Source: Phymatolithon calcareum (lineage: Eukaryota; Rhodophyta; Florideophyceae; Hapalidiales). Taken from it: 64,000 nucleotides of DNA. Both the position numbers and the translations under genes were made by a program. Below, piece after piece: positions 10,638 to 20,378 of this stretch. Where the stretch lies: assembly GCA_977006965.1 (NCBI GenBank), contig OZ345379.1, forward strand, positions 186,001 to 250,000, written 5' to 3'. Below the pieces are notes generated by a model. The model worked only from the letters and a program-made list of their open reading frames with translations. It made no database searches and was not told the origin of the DNA. The first letter of the stretch is position 1, and every line of letters begins with the position of its first letter.

Positions 10638-12251
10638 CTACCGAACAACCTTTGATGAAAACATACCATCGGGCATCTTATATCGTTCATCTCGTCTGAT
10701 CTCCGAATCCGCAATCATGTTCAGCTCCCAAAGTGCTGCATAAGCCACAGCGTCACACTCACCCGGGAACTTTTTCTGTGCCTGTCGCACCCTACTCTCC
10801 ACATTTGCAATCGAACGCACGCGTTGCCGAGCTTCTTCATCTCTCGAGCTAGCATTCCGAATCGCCAGGCACGCCGTTTTGAGCACAGAAAACTGGTCTT
10901 GGAAAAGCTCCATACCGCGTACCACCTCATCAAGAACCCCGGCATTCGCAAACGACTTCGAAATATCCGGCCTCCTCAGACACAAACTCGCCACATATCC
11001 ACAAAAGTGTTCCACGAGATAACGATCACCCTCTGCGTGCGCGCGCACAGTCTGCATCACGTCATCCACAAGTTTCGCAAGCTCACTCTTGCACTGATCT
11101 CGCGCCGCCAAATTGCGCAGCAGTGCGATGGTCGCACGCGCCACGGCAACGTCTGTGCCGCGCGCCCGAAGCATCGCTGCTCCGACTGTTGCATAACCCA
11201 TATCAACGAGTTTCTTACAAATTTCGTCCGACACAGCGCACAAACGCACTGCAGTAAGGCAGGCGGCTATTAGCGCGTTATCCCCACACACAACGCCAAC
11301 GTCCCGACAACAGGCAATCGAATGAAGTGCAATTTCCGGCAGTGTACGTTTATGCGTGAGTGGTTTCAGTCCGCTTGCCATGACTGCCTTCTCACCGGTG
11401 ACCACACGTGCTCGATTGAATGTCTCCGATACTTGCACTGTTGTATCGTCAGCAGAGAGGAGCTGTCTAAAAACGGCGCACACACCGCGAATGACATCCG
11501 CCAACTTCTCCGCCCGAGAGTCCTTGCACGACTTATCGTCCACACATCGACGCAAACAGCGCGAGCAGCACTCCATGATGGAAAGCAGTACGTCCAACGT
11601 GCCGTCAGCGGCAACTCTAGTCTTCACGTTTTCGCTACAGCGTTGTACGGAACGCACCGCGGTGAGCACGTTCGCGGCACAGATGTAGGACGCGACACAC
11701 ATCTCCTCCGAGTCTGCGTCATCCTTCTCTATAGATTGCAATTCCGCGTCCACATTACTTAAAGCCTCCTTGAGCGCCGCGATGGCGTCCACCTCGGTGC
11801 ATCGCACGAATCGCATGCGGTTAATCTCATTCTTCATGCATAATCGAGCAATTCCGTCACACACCGGTGCGATTTGGGTGTATTTTTCACTGTCCAACGG
11901 AGCTTTGACACAGTCGCGCAGCAAGGTGCATAATTTTTCCACTGCCCCGTGAGCACCGGCCACACCAATGACTTCCGCGGATGATGGGGCGGAGGCGAAT
12001 GTGGCCAGTGCCGCAGAAATCGCGGGTGGATTTTCCGCGTCGCGCAGCGCAGTTGCGAAACGTACGCCCGCGTGCTCCGCCGCGGCTGCGGCTGGCACAC
12101 TGGTCACCAAGGCGGCAAAATCAGTGACCCCAGACGCGCGAAGCTGTTCCTTTGCGTCGGCTAAGGCTTCCGCCTCTGACAGGCCGAAGTCGTCGATCGC
12201 TTCACGCACGATTGCGTCGAATGTCGCCTGCGATACCTGCTTGCCCGGCAT
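10638..12251 (-). CDS. ARMC6: armadillo-repeat protein, ARMC6-like
   Basis: The product is 537 aa from the ATG at 12249-12251. The frame stays open upstream to an earlier ATG at 12362, but the protein begins to resemble ARMC6 at MPGKQVSQATFDAIVRE, matching the ARMC6 N-terminus (SQETFD.VV.E), so the inner start is preferred. The N-terminal helical region is followed by helix-rich armadillo-type repeats (for example VAVARATIALLRNLAARD and VDEVVRGMELFQDQ). The length is close to animal ARMC6 (about 500 aa). Its biochemical role is poorly known; the repeats imply protein-protein interaction, probably cytosolic or nuclear. Single exon. Confidence 0.8.
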   Translation of the reverse strand: MPGKQVSQATFDAIVREAIDDFGLSEAEALADAKEQLRASGVTDFAALVTSVPAAAAAEHAGVRFATALRDAENPPAISAALATFASAPSSAEVIGVAGAHGAVEKLCTLLRDCVKAPLDSEKYTQIAPVCDGIARLCMKNEINRMRFVRCTEVDAIAALKEALSNVDAELQSIEKDDADSEEMCVASYICAANVLTAVRSVQRCSENVKTRVAADGTLDVLLSIMECCSRCLRRCVDDKSCKDSRAEKLADVIRGVCAVFRQLLSADDTTVQVSETFNRARVVTGEKAVMASGLKPLTHKRTLPEIALHSIACCRDVGVVCGDNALIAACLTAVRLCAVSDEICKKLVDMGYATVGAAMLRARGTDVAVARATIALLRNLAARDQCKSELAKLVDDVMQTVRAHAEGDRYLVEHFCGYVASLCLRRPDISKSFANAGVLDEVVRGMELFQDQFSVLKTACLAIRNASSRDEEARQRVRSIANVESRVRQAQKKFPGECDAVAYAALWELNMIADSEIRRDERYKMPDGMFSSKVVR

Positions 12252-12713
12252 TTTGGACGAGGACAAAGCCAGGCGGCTTGGAGGCGGGCGACTACTGTAG
12301 GCGGTCGAGAAAGATGGCGGGAAAAAAGTTTTTGACTTTTTGATGCCCCGCAATATGATCACGCCGCAGCCAATGATCGATCAGGTGCACCACTGGTGGA
12401 AGGTTCATGACAAAGGAGGTGCATTAGGAACATTCTGAACAATGAATGATTTTAATCATTGTTCATGCTTAAAAGCATTCGAAAACACGGAAAAGCAACT
12501 TTTCCAGTTTTATGCCACAGTATAGTTCAAATAGTCTCAAAGACATCATTTGCGCCCGATTTGCCCTAACCGCCATCTACTCTATGTACTGTATCTAGAG
12601 CAAGAGGGTGACTAAGAGACAGTTGTTTTCTCAAAACAATCCTACAACGTGCGAGCATGACCACCAGCCCTCATTTTATCAGTTAGCAAAAAGAAAAATC
12701 CACCATCGAAATA
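12252..12713. other. intergenic, with an imperfect inverted repeat
   Basis: Lies between the start of the ARMC6-like gene and the 3' end of the V-ATPase H gene. At 12436-12465, TGAACAATGA and TCATTGTTCA form a 10-bp stem around an AT-rich centre. No other feature is visible. Confidence 0.5.
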
Positions 12714-14279
12714 TTAGACCGACCTCTGCATCAAGTTCCAATGCGTGATCATCAACACCTGCACTCCATTTAGCGCATATCGTCTCACATCACCCTCACC
12801 CGTCGCCATCAATTCCATGAGACGTCCCTTCACGCCCAGACTCTGCGCAATCTGGCGTCCGCGCGGATGATGGCGCACAAACTGCGCCAGATCATGACAC
12901 GCGACAGAAAGCACTGTATTATCCGTCGACTCATTCAGCACACGCACAATACAACGCAGCACCTCAAGGTTATTACTTTCAAGCTTGTGCACATTTTCCT
13001 GCCAGAATGTCTCATCGCGATGCGGCGGGCTCCACTCAAGCGCACCGGAAAGAACCTCTGCGCGGTACACATCGAACGTGGACATAGACGCATGCTCCGA
13101 TTCTAGCGCGTCGGCGAGGACGGCGAGATCGTCGCGGATATCCTCATCATCCCAATGCAACAGACAAAGACTCTCTAGCGCACCGACGAGTCCGGCTGCG
13201 ACCATATCTTTACGCAGCGCCACCGACATCTTCATAAGGTTGCGCAGCGTAGACAGTGAGACACGAATCACCTTTTCGGCTGAAATTTCACGCAGAACAT
13301 GAGTCAATCGCCACGGTACATTGGCCTCACTCATTGCCCCGGCAACGGTGACTGCGGCCGTGGAGTTCGGATTGGCGGCACCGGAGAAGGAAAGAAGCCA
13401 GAGACAAAAGCTACTCTGATAGTACACCTGGATTGGTAGACCAGCTTCCTTCGTAAGAAGCCCAGCAAGCACACCCACCGGCTTCATATTTGCCGCGGCA
13501 GCAGCTTCAGGTCCGCAGAACGCCGACCTATTACCATCGCGCGCAAGAAAGGCGGCGAGACCGGAGAGCACAGCATTGAGCAATTTTTCTGTCTCGGACG
13601 TGGCAGAGCTAGCACCAAGTCCCGGATTGATACCGGCGACGATGGGGATCTGACCTTCCGGACGTGCAGATGCAGCAGCAGCAGGTGCAACCTCTGAACC
13701 GCCACCAGTCGTGGAAACCGTGGACAGAATCTTGCAAACGGCAGCGGTATACCGAATCTTTTGCGCGTCAAGAATGGTTCCGAAAGTCGATTCTTCAACG
13801 ACGGCAGCAAGCGCGCGAGAACCGAGAGCACATCCCGTGGCTTGGAGATACGATGCGGCGATTGCGCGGTCAGGGTGTTCAGCAATGGTAAGAAATGAGT
13901 CAAAAAGACCTGAACCGACTCCGGAGATTAGCGCCTTGTATGCAACTTCTGAAGGTGCATTAATACTGTAGTCCACGACAGCGTTGAGTAACTTTCCGGC
14001 GCGCAGTTTCGCATCGGGTGATGATAGTGATGGAACAATCTTTGTAATGGCGCGCTGTGGAATAGGAAAAGGGATAAAAATGATGTCAGAATCGATAAGG
14101 ACGGAGTTCGACATGGAATTAGACGAATGACGCACCGTAATACCTTCGACATTGCCGGCTTCGCCGAGAAAGCGGGATGTCGCAGGACCACCGACACGAA
14201 GTGCGTACTCTAGGTTATCGAGCAATGCCTGGTCGTCATACGGAACGCCTGACGCTGAGGCCACAACCTTTTCGCACAA
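12714..14279 (-). CDS. VMA13: V-type ATPase subunit H
   Basis: Regulatory subunit H couples the V1 and V0 sectors of the proton pump on vacuolar and other endomembranes. The C-terminal half is diagnostic: LRKDMVAAGLVGALESL, DDEDIRDDL, LEWSPPHRDETFWQEN, then HDLAQFVRHHPRGR and the terminal HEAT-like VRRYALNGVQVLM. Positions 14055-14135 (81 nt) look like an intron: in sense they read GTGCGT..TTCCACAG and would otherwise add 27 odd residues. Because 81 is a multiple of three, the frame stays open through it. The apparent first codon at 14277-14279 is TTG, and no in-frame ATG exists before an in-frame TGA at 14334-14336. A short 5' exon is therefore probably missing from this annotation. Exons as seen are 14279-14136 and 14054-12714. 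Confidence 0.9.
   Translation of the reverse strand: MCEKVVASASGVPYDDQALLDNLEYALRVGGPATSRFLGEAGNVEGITVRHSSNSMSNSVLIDSDIIFIPFPIPQRAITKIVPSLSSPDAKLRAGKLLNAVVDYSINAPSEVAYKALISGVGSGLFDSFLTIAEHPDRAIAASYLQATGCALGSRALAAVVEESTFGTILDAQKIRYTAAVCKILSTVSTTGGGSEVAPAAAASARPEGQIPIVAGINPGLGASSATSETEKLLNAVLSGLAAFLARDGNRSAFCGPEAAAAANMKPVGVLAGLLTKEAGLPIQVYYQSSFCLWLLSFSGAANPNSTAAVTVAGAMSEANVPWRLTHVLREISAEKVIRVSLSTLRNLMKMSVALRKDMVAAGLVGALESLCLLHWDDEDIRDDLAVLADALESEHASMSTFDVYRAEVLSGALEWSPPHRDETFWQENVHKLESNNLEVLRCIVRVLNESTDNTVLSVACHDLAQFVRHHPRGRQIAQSLGVKGRLMELMATGEGDVRRYALNGVQVLMITHWNLMQRSV
14055..14135 (-). other. probable intron in V-ATPase H gene
   Basis: Sense strand starts GTGCGT and ends in a pyrimidine-rich stretch plus CAG. 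Removal joins GIT to RAITKIVPSL, where V-ATPase H proteins have a continuous helix. It has no stop and no frame change, so intron retention would give a longer protein. Confidence 0.7.
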
Positions 14280-15125
14280 TCGCGAGAAAGACGAGCAAAC
14301 AGGGGTCAGCGAACATATTTCGAAGCAGATTTTTCAGAGCACATTCGGATACAACGGCGTACCGTCCAGGGCGCATGCTGTGGTTTCCTTGGGGATGTAG
14401 TGGAAACCATGACAGGCAATTATCGTTTCCGCGAGCTTCACCGTTCCGATGGAGAAAGATCGGCAAGCAAGGCAATCTATTCTCGGCTGAGACGCTGAGC
14501 GCGGGTCGCAACGACGAGAGCAATTGCGCAACGGGCGGCAAACTGTTCAGAGTATCTGCCCCGCAGGTCGGTCGCATTGACAGTGGTGCTAAGCTGAATC
14601 TGACACCCTTGGACAGCGAAAAATGACACGTGTACAAAAACGTTTGATATGCGGATCGTTTTGTTGTTCGATGGACGGCGTCTCCCGCCGGGGCCAGCAA
14701 CGAAAGGTAAATAATGGTCCATCCCACGTGCTCAAAAAGTGCATTCTAAAGCTTGTCCTTTTCTTAGTGTCAACTCTGGGTCAGCAATTTTATGGACTTG
14801 CAAACTGCGTATGGTCTTGAAGGTGATGAAATGGCGTTCCTCTCTAATTTTTCATTTCGGGTGATTGGAGGATCTATTCAGGCAGGCAACATTCACATAC
14901 AAGAGCTTCCAAGCATGTCTTGAGCTGGTCCAAGGGCGATCTAAGCGCGTAAGTCGTGTTCAATTTTATGTTTGTCCTAAGCTGATGCATAAAGATACAT
15001 TAACTTCAAAAAGAAACGGAGTTCTGTTTCGTGCGGTATGTGATTGTCCATGTCTCTCTAGTTTGAATATCCACATGATTGTGGTCCTGGATGAAAAGTC
15101 CAGCACACTGCTGCGACAGCGTCGA
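14280..15125. other. intergenic, may hold a 5' exon of VMA13
   Basis: Frames up to 163 codons on minus (14236-14727) show no family resemblance. The missing N-terminus of V-ATPase H should lie here, but I could not place its exon. Confidence 0.4.
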
Positions 15126-15741
15126 TTAGAATCCGCTTTCCATGATGTAATCAGCAATGCGACCAATGTCGGTATTGACCTTGCCAAACGAGGCACCATT
15201 GCTGTACGCCGGGTCATGCACACCAATGATCAGAGCCTTCTCTGTGCACATGATGATAATTCCCTGCGCACTTTTACCTTCCTCCTTGCAGCGACCCTGC
15301 AAAAAGGCGGCGCCTCCCTCCTCATCATCCACCTCCGCGCGCGTGAATGCGTACTTCTGACCTGCTACGAAGAAACCTGACGCAGAAATGGAGGATAAGT
15401 CTTGAGCACCAGTCAAAAGACCGACCAGTTTTTTCGCCTCGTCCTGTAACACCTACATTGGTTGTCCATAGTTCAAACGTTAGCGGAGATTATGCAGCTG
15501 GAACAAAACGAGATGGAATATGCATACCTCGTAGCCTTTGGAGGCTGCCCACTTTGTGCCATCGTGACCGTTAATTGAGGCATACTGTCGGCAAGCAAGG
15601 AGAAGCGTGTGTAGTTTCAAGCGCAACCGGTTAGCAATTTTGCATGGATTGATTGTAGATGTTCGAATATGAGGGAAATTGCAGACATACCATGAATCCG
15701 GCTGCAAGGAGCTGGTCGTCGATGTACGACTGCCAAGACAT
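15126..15741 (-). CDS. PFN: profilin, copy 1 (three exons)
   Basis: Profilin binds actin monomers and proline-rich ligands in the cytosol. On minus the exons are 15741-15691 (MSWQSYIDDQLLAAGFM), 15584-15528 (YASINGHDGTKWAASKGYE) and 15452-15126. Introns begin GTATGT and GTATGC and end CAG and TAG. The exon phases match profilin 2 exactly. The N-terminal MSWQ.YIDDQL, the central GHDG..WA and the C-terminal GK.N..IGRIADYI are typical. The product is 144 aa, slightly longer than most profilins (125-135). It lies back to back with profilin 2, about 1.1 kb between starts. Confidence 0.95.
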
Positions 15742-16838
15742 GTTGAGGAAAAGAAAAACGGAAGTGGAAAGCAAATAGTTTGCGCAATGCTTCTCGATCG
15801 AGAATCTCTTCGACTAGCTTGACGTGCTCTGGTGGTGTGCGATGTTCGGTGCGGCATTTGTACTGTTCTTCGACAAACGGCAAGCTGAGCAGAGTCGGCA
15901 TGAGAATTGCGTTTCGCCCATTGCATCAGGTGGGGGGCATGGCATTCCAATTGCCACGAAGTACTTCATTTCAAACTTGTGATTTAGGGAGATCGACCCA
16001 TAAAGAGATTTGCAGCTTGAAAAGCGGGATTATTATTTCGCCAACGCTTCCTACTTCAAACTCAGTGCTTCCCGCCTTGACTGTTTATCCCGCGATATCC
16101 TAAATCGAGAAACGCACATTTTTCTGTGACACTGCCTTGTGCAGCGACGTTTTCATGTCCTGAACATCCAAGAAAGTCCGTACTACAGTATTTTGAACAC
16201 ACTTCTGCAGATGACGTTGAGGGGTTAAGTGGCATTGCAAGGCCTATGCAGCCGGTGACGGGACCGTTCTCACATCGGTTGCAGTACTTGTGCTGCGGCT
16301 GAAATTTCTCAAAAAATTGTTCATGTTTCGATATTCAGATCATCAAACTAAAACGACACAAGTGTTCGCTCAGAAGAATTCAGGACTTTTAGTCCAATAG
16401 GCATAATCTGAATGCCCTGTGATGCAGTGTAAGCAAGTGATGGTTGAAGAGGAGGATCTACACTGGATTGATTGGATGATGGTGGAGGTTGCAAGAATCT
16501 GATTTTTTGGCTCAAAAAAGTTGAAAAGGGCACACAGAGATGCCCAATAGTCGGCACCTGCTGGCTTCCCTTTCCAGGACGTGGAGCGCTAAAACTTACA
16601 TTGAAGTCAGTCGAAACCCGTTTCTGCGCTACGCGGATGGACACGTGTTTGCACAGGATTTGAGTGATTTTCTTTTGCCGCCCAAACACCACTAAAAGCC
16701 AGCTCCCATCCCACACACACTTTCTTTCGCACGCCCTGCCAACAACACACAGTCACGTCTTCTTCGCAACGTCTGTGTTCTCGTCTTCGTGTTCCACCTT
16801 TACCGTTGCCTTCGTCTCATTAGCGGTTCTTCATCATC
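15742..16838. other. shared upstream region of the divergent profilin genes
   Basis: About 1.1 kb between the two start codons, so it should carry both promoters. A pyrimidine-rich stretch precedes profilin 2 (about 16680-16838). No TATA-like element can be called with confidence. Confidence 0.45.
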
Positions 16839-17547
16839 ATGTCGTGGCAATCTTACATCGACGATCAGCTTCTTGCTGCTGGCTTCATGGTACGTATCGC
16901 TATTCCAAGCAAGGGTCAACGAAAGAGATTCTTTTCCAAGGTCGTACTTTTTTCAACTCGCTAACTTACCCTCTGACGATGTATTCTACCCTGACCTGCT
17001 TTGGTGTTTATAGTACGCCTCTATCAACGGACATGACGGCTCGAAGTGGGCGTCCTCCCCTGGCTATGAGGTATGTTTCCGTCTATTCTATGCAATTCTG
17101 GAGCAGTCAGTGATCACACTCAGAAATGTTGTGCCGCGCGCTAAACCTATACCCTCGCTGTTTAGCACGTGACTAACTGACCATGGCAATGACCGTCAAC
17201 TGGAAACGTGTTCTGCATCGTAGATCCAGGTTGATGAAGCAAAGAAATTGGCCACTCTCTTGAAGGGAACTGATCTGAGCCCCATCTCCGCCACCGGTTT
17301 TTTTGCAGCCGGACAGAAGTACGCCTTCACCAGAGGCGAGGTTGATGATGAGGATGGCGGAGTGTCGTATCTTCAGGGCCGTTGCAAGGAGGAGGGCAAG
17401 AGCTCTCAGGGAATTATTATCATGTGCACAAATCAGTGTCTGATCATAGGTGTGCACGACCCGGCGTACAGCAACGGCGCATCGTTTGGTAAGGTTAACA
17501 CGGATATTGGCCGCATTGCGGACTACATCATGGAAAGTGGATATTAG
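16839..17547 (+). CDS. PFN: profilin, copy 2 (three exons)
   Basis: Exons are 16839-16889, 17014-17070 and 17224-17547, giving 143 aa. Intron 1 starts GTACGT and ends TATAG. Intron 2 starts GTATGT and ends GTAG. Exon 1 encodes the same 17 residues as copy 1. Exon 2 differs from copy 1 at A/S and K/P positions. Exon 3 differs at scattered sites (for example VDEAKKLATLLKG versus QDEAKKLVGLLTG). The identical exon structure and inverted arrangement show a local inverted duplication with both copies under selection. A polyadenylation-like AATAAA is at 17763-17768. Confidence 0.95.
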
Positions 17548-17762
17548 AGCGGACGGATTGTAGAGTGGTTGGGAAATGAGGTAGAGAGTAGAAGTTGAGC
17601 GGACAGGTCGGCTGTCCGAGTTTGCGAGTATTTGACGTGTCGGTTGCCATTGACAGAATTGTACTTCACTGCATTTGAAGAATACGTCCCTTGTGTTTGG
17701 ACTGTTTCCATACTCCTTCATCATCACGCGTGGACTACGCGAAGGATAGGCGCTGTGTTTTC

Positions 17763-17768
17763 AATAAA
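17763..17768 (+). terminator. polyadenylation signal AATAAA for profilin 2
   Basis: The hexamer is about 215 nt past the profilin 2 stop. Assignment rests on position only. Confidence 0.4.
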
Positions 17769-18364
17769 TCCACGCGATAGAAACTGCACAAGCCAGTGAT
17801 AAGTGTAAGAAATCACAATTCCTTCTAAAACTACTTCCTGATCATTTATGTGTGCGCGTTTTCAACCTCTGTATCGCGACAAACCGAGCAGCAATCGCCT
17901 GCCGCCGCAATGGACTCTCAAGAACTGAATTACGTGTCAGTGTTCTAACCAAGACTGAGCATCGTGGTTTAAGCAACATTCTCCACAATCCCTTTCAAGA
18001 ATACCTTTTGCTTTAAAACAATGCGGACACTCCAAGTGGTGTGCATAACGTTAACAACAAGGTGAGCGAGCGAGTTTGGTTGAGGCCAAGCTTGCCCAAT
18101 TCACTTCCTATATCTTCCACGGGGCCGAATTTCAGATGTTATTTTTTCAAAATAAAACCTTCATATTTGAATATGTTTTGTATGACAATTAGCGCGCCGA
18201 CCTTCGCTGTTCCATCCGCGTCCCGACTTGTAACTTGGCAAAACGCAACCTCCATACTGAACTCTTGCCAAGACCGTTCGCTCGACATGTCTATCAAAAG
18301 CTACCAATTCCTCGACCCTCACGTTTCATGAACGCCACCAAATTCGCCGTCCACAAGCATCCCA
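17769..18364. other. intergenic between profilin 2 and TBC gene
   Basis: No gene or repeat recognised. An AT-rich stretch at about 18130-18180 may include promoter sequence for the TBC gene. Confidence 0.4.
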
Positions 18365-19768
18365 ATGTTCCGCAAGCATGCAAGGGCTCAAAGCCCGGGA
18401 ATTGAACTCAGAGAAATGCAACCTTGGAACGGCGACAGAGCAAACCGGCCACGAACCGGCTACACCCCTCCTCAAATTATCCCCGTCACATCGAAAACCA
18501 GAGACAATGCCAACGCCAATGCCAGCACCAACGTCTACTCTGTCCGCTCCCCAACCGGCTCCACATTGACCTCCGACGGCGTTCAATCCCCCGACAACCC
18601 GCACAATCCCACCGCCCGAATCGTAGACCCACCAGAACCGGAAACTGAAAAGGTCGTCGATGTAATCACAACGCAAATCCATCGCGCCCTCGGGCTGCAC
18701 GACGGTACCTCCGACATATTTGATGACGATACTCTGCCAGATGTCCCCGACGATGACGACCAAAGCGCATCCTCCGCCTGGCACGCGCAAAGTCACGAGG
18801 AGTTATTTCGCGCATGTATCGGCGCGGAAACCGTCGACGTCGATGAGTTGCGGCGTATTGTATGGGCATACGGCGTGCCAGAACGTCCGTGGGCGCGCGG
18901 ACTGGCTTGGAAATTGCTCGTAGGTTATTTACCACCAGACCGCGCAGACTGGGATTCCGAACTGTCAACGCGTCGCGCACATTACTGGCAACTCGTGTCC
19001 GAACTGACCTCCGATCCTGGGACGAAGGCGACGCCCGATGATCATCCGCTTTGTAACGGGCCTGGTTCGCAATGGTTTGAGCATTTTCAAGATGTGGAGT
19101 TACGAACTACGATTGCGCGTGATGTCCATCGAACGCATCCGGACATTCATCGCTTTGCGGCTTTGCGGGATGGTATGCAGCGTGTTCTTTTTGTGTACGC
19201 GAAGCGCAATCCTAGTCTTAGGTATCGTCAGGGGATGAATGAAATTGCCGCGCCTTTCTTACTGGTGTTTGCAGATGCGCCTTTCGAGGACGCTTCCGAT
19301 GCGGAGGCTGATGCTTACTTCTGTTTTGAGAGTGTTATGCAGGAGATGTGCACTTGTTATACTGTGAATGAGACTGCGAATTCGGGCATTTCGAAACAAT
19401 TACGTGAATTGCAGGCGTTATTGCGAATTAAGGATCCGCGATTGGAGAGTCATTTGTCAAGATGTGGGGTCGATGCCCGCTTTTTTGGACTTCGATGGCT
19501 CAGACTGTGGTTGTGTCAGGAGTTTGAGTTGCCAGAATGTTTGCGCATTTGGGACTCGTTGCTCACGGCGGAACTGACTTTACCGTGGTTGAGATACGTT
19601 TGTGTGGCGATGGTGATTCGGATACGTGATGAATTGCTTGCGGCAGACTTTGCAGGATGTATGAAATTGTTGCTGCATTATCCTCCGTGTGACGTTTCCG
19701 AGTTGTTGCGCATCGCCGATCGATTGAGAACGAGCAATGTAGTTATTGTTCGCAGTGTAAAACGATAG
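18365..19768 (+). CDS. TBC-domain Rab GTPase-activating protein, TBC1D13-like
   Basis: A 467-aa single-exon protein. Residues 1 to about 135 are low-complexity and probably disordered. The TBC domain follows (about 150-460): it opens with ELRRIVWAYGVP and has the dual-finger motifs IARDVHRT (Arg256) and YRQGMNEI (Gln289), which stimulate GTP hydrolysis by Rab GTPases. The later DARFFGLRWLRLWLCQEF and IWDSLL blocks match TBC1D13-type proteins. The target Rab cannot be read from sequence. It should act on membrane-trafficking Rabs in the cytosol. Confidence 0.93.
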   Translation: MFRKHARAQSPGIELREMQPWNGDRANRPRTGYTPPQIIPVTSKTRDNANANASTNVYSVRSPTGSTLTSDGVQSPDNPHNPTARIVDPPEPETEKVVDVITTQIHRALGLHDGTSDIFDDDTLPDVPDDDDQSASSAWHAQSHEELFRACIGAETVDVDELRRIVWAYGVPERPWARGLAWKLLVGYLPPDRADWDSELSTRRAHYWQLVSELTSDPGTKATPDDHPLCNGPGSQWFEHFQDVELRTTIARDVHRTHPDIHRFAALRDGMQRVLFVYAKRNPSLRYRQGMNEIAAPFLLVFADAPFEDASDAEADAYFCFESVMQEMCTCYTVNETANSGISKQLRELQALLRIKDPRLESHLSRCGVDARFFGLRWLRLWLCQEFELPECLRIWDSLLTAELTLPWLRYVCVAMVIRIRDELLAADFAGCMKLLLHYPPCDVSELLRIADRLRTSNVVIVRSVKR

Positions 19769-20378
19769 AGAAGGGAGATGAGGAAGTGTGTGCACTACAT
19801 AATATGTATTATTACCTTGTATTTATATCAAGTTTCTAGCGACGATAGTAACTGCTTTAACGTAATAGGTACGAAACATTTTAATTCTTAAAGAAAGCGC
19901 GTCCTTTCTCCCCATCATTTGCCGTGTCCACTGTACGCTGCTATCGTTCTCTGATTCTGCACACGAGCCCCCCCCCCAGGTACCTCCATTGGAAATATTG
20001 CGCACAGTGGATAGCCTGGTGACATTGCTTTTTTGGCCGCTCAAGTTTACACGTTAGAATTTGCAACTTTGGCGTGAACAGAGCTCTGAACAGAACTGTG
20101 CTCCTCACCACTTTCCCTGCTGGTAGCATCGCGAATTTCCCCAGATAGAGGGCCTTGTGGGACAAAGTAAGGCCCCTGTTGGCCTATGGCATTGTGGAGT
20201 GGTCAACATCATGTTGTCGCCAGCCCATTCGGAGCATAAGTTGAGAGACCATGCCTATTTTCTGGGACTCAGAACCGCAATACCAATGGAACTATCAATG
20301 TGAAGGTGCCCAGAACATTGCTTATCTGACATAAGAGCAATCGACGAAAGCTGACGAGAACTACAATATAAGAGTACT
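19769..20378. other. intergenic
   Basis: Contains a run of nine Cs at about 19970 and small frames only. The 3' ends of the TBC gene (+) and LRR-like gene (-) converge here. Confidence 0.4.
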
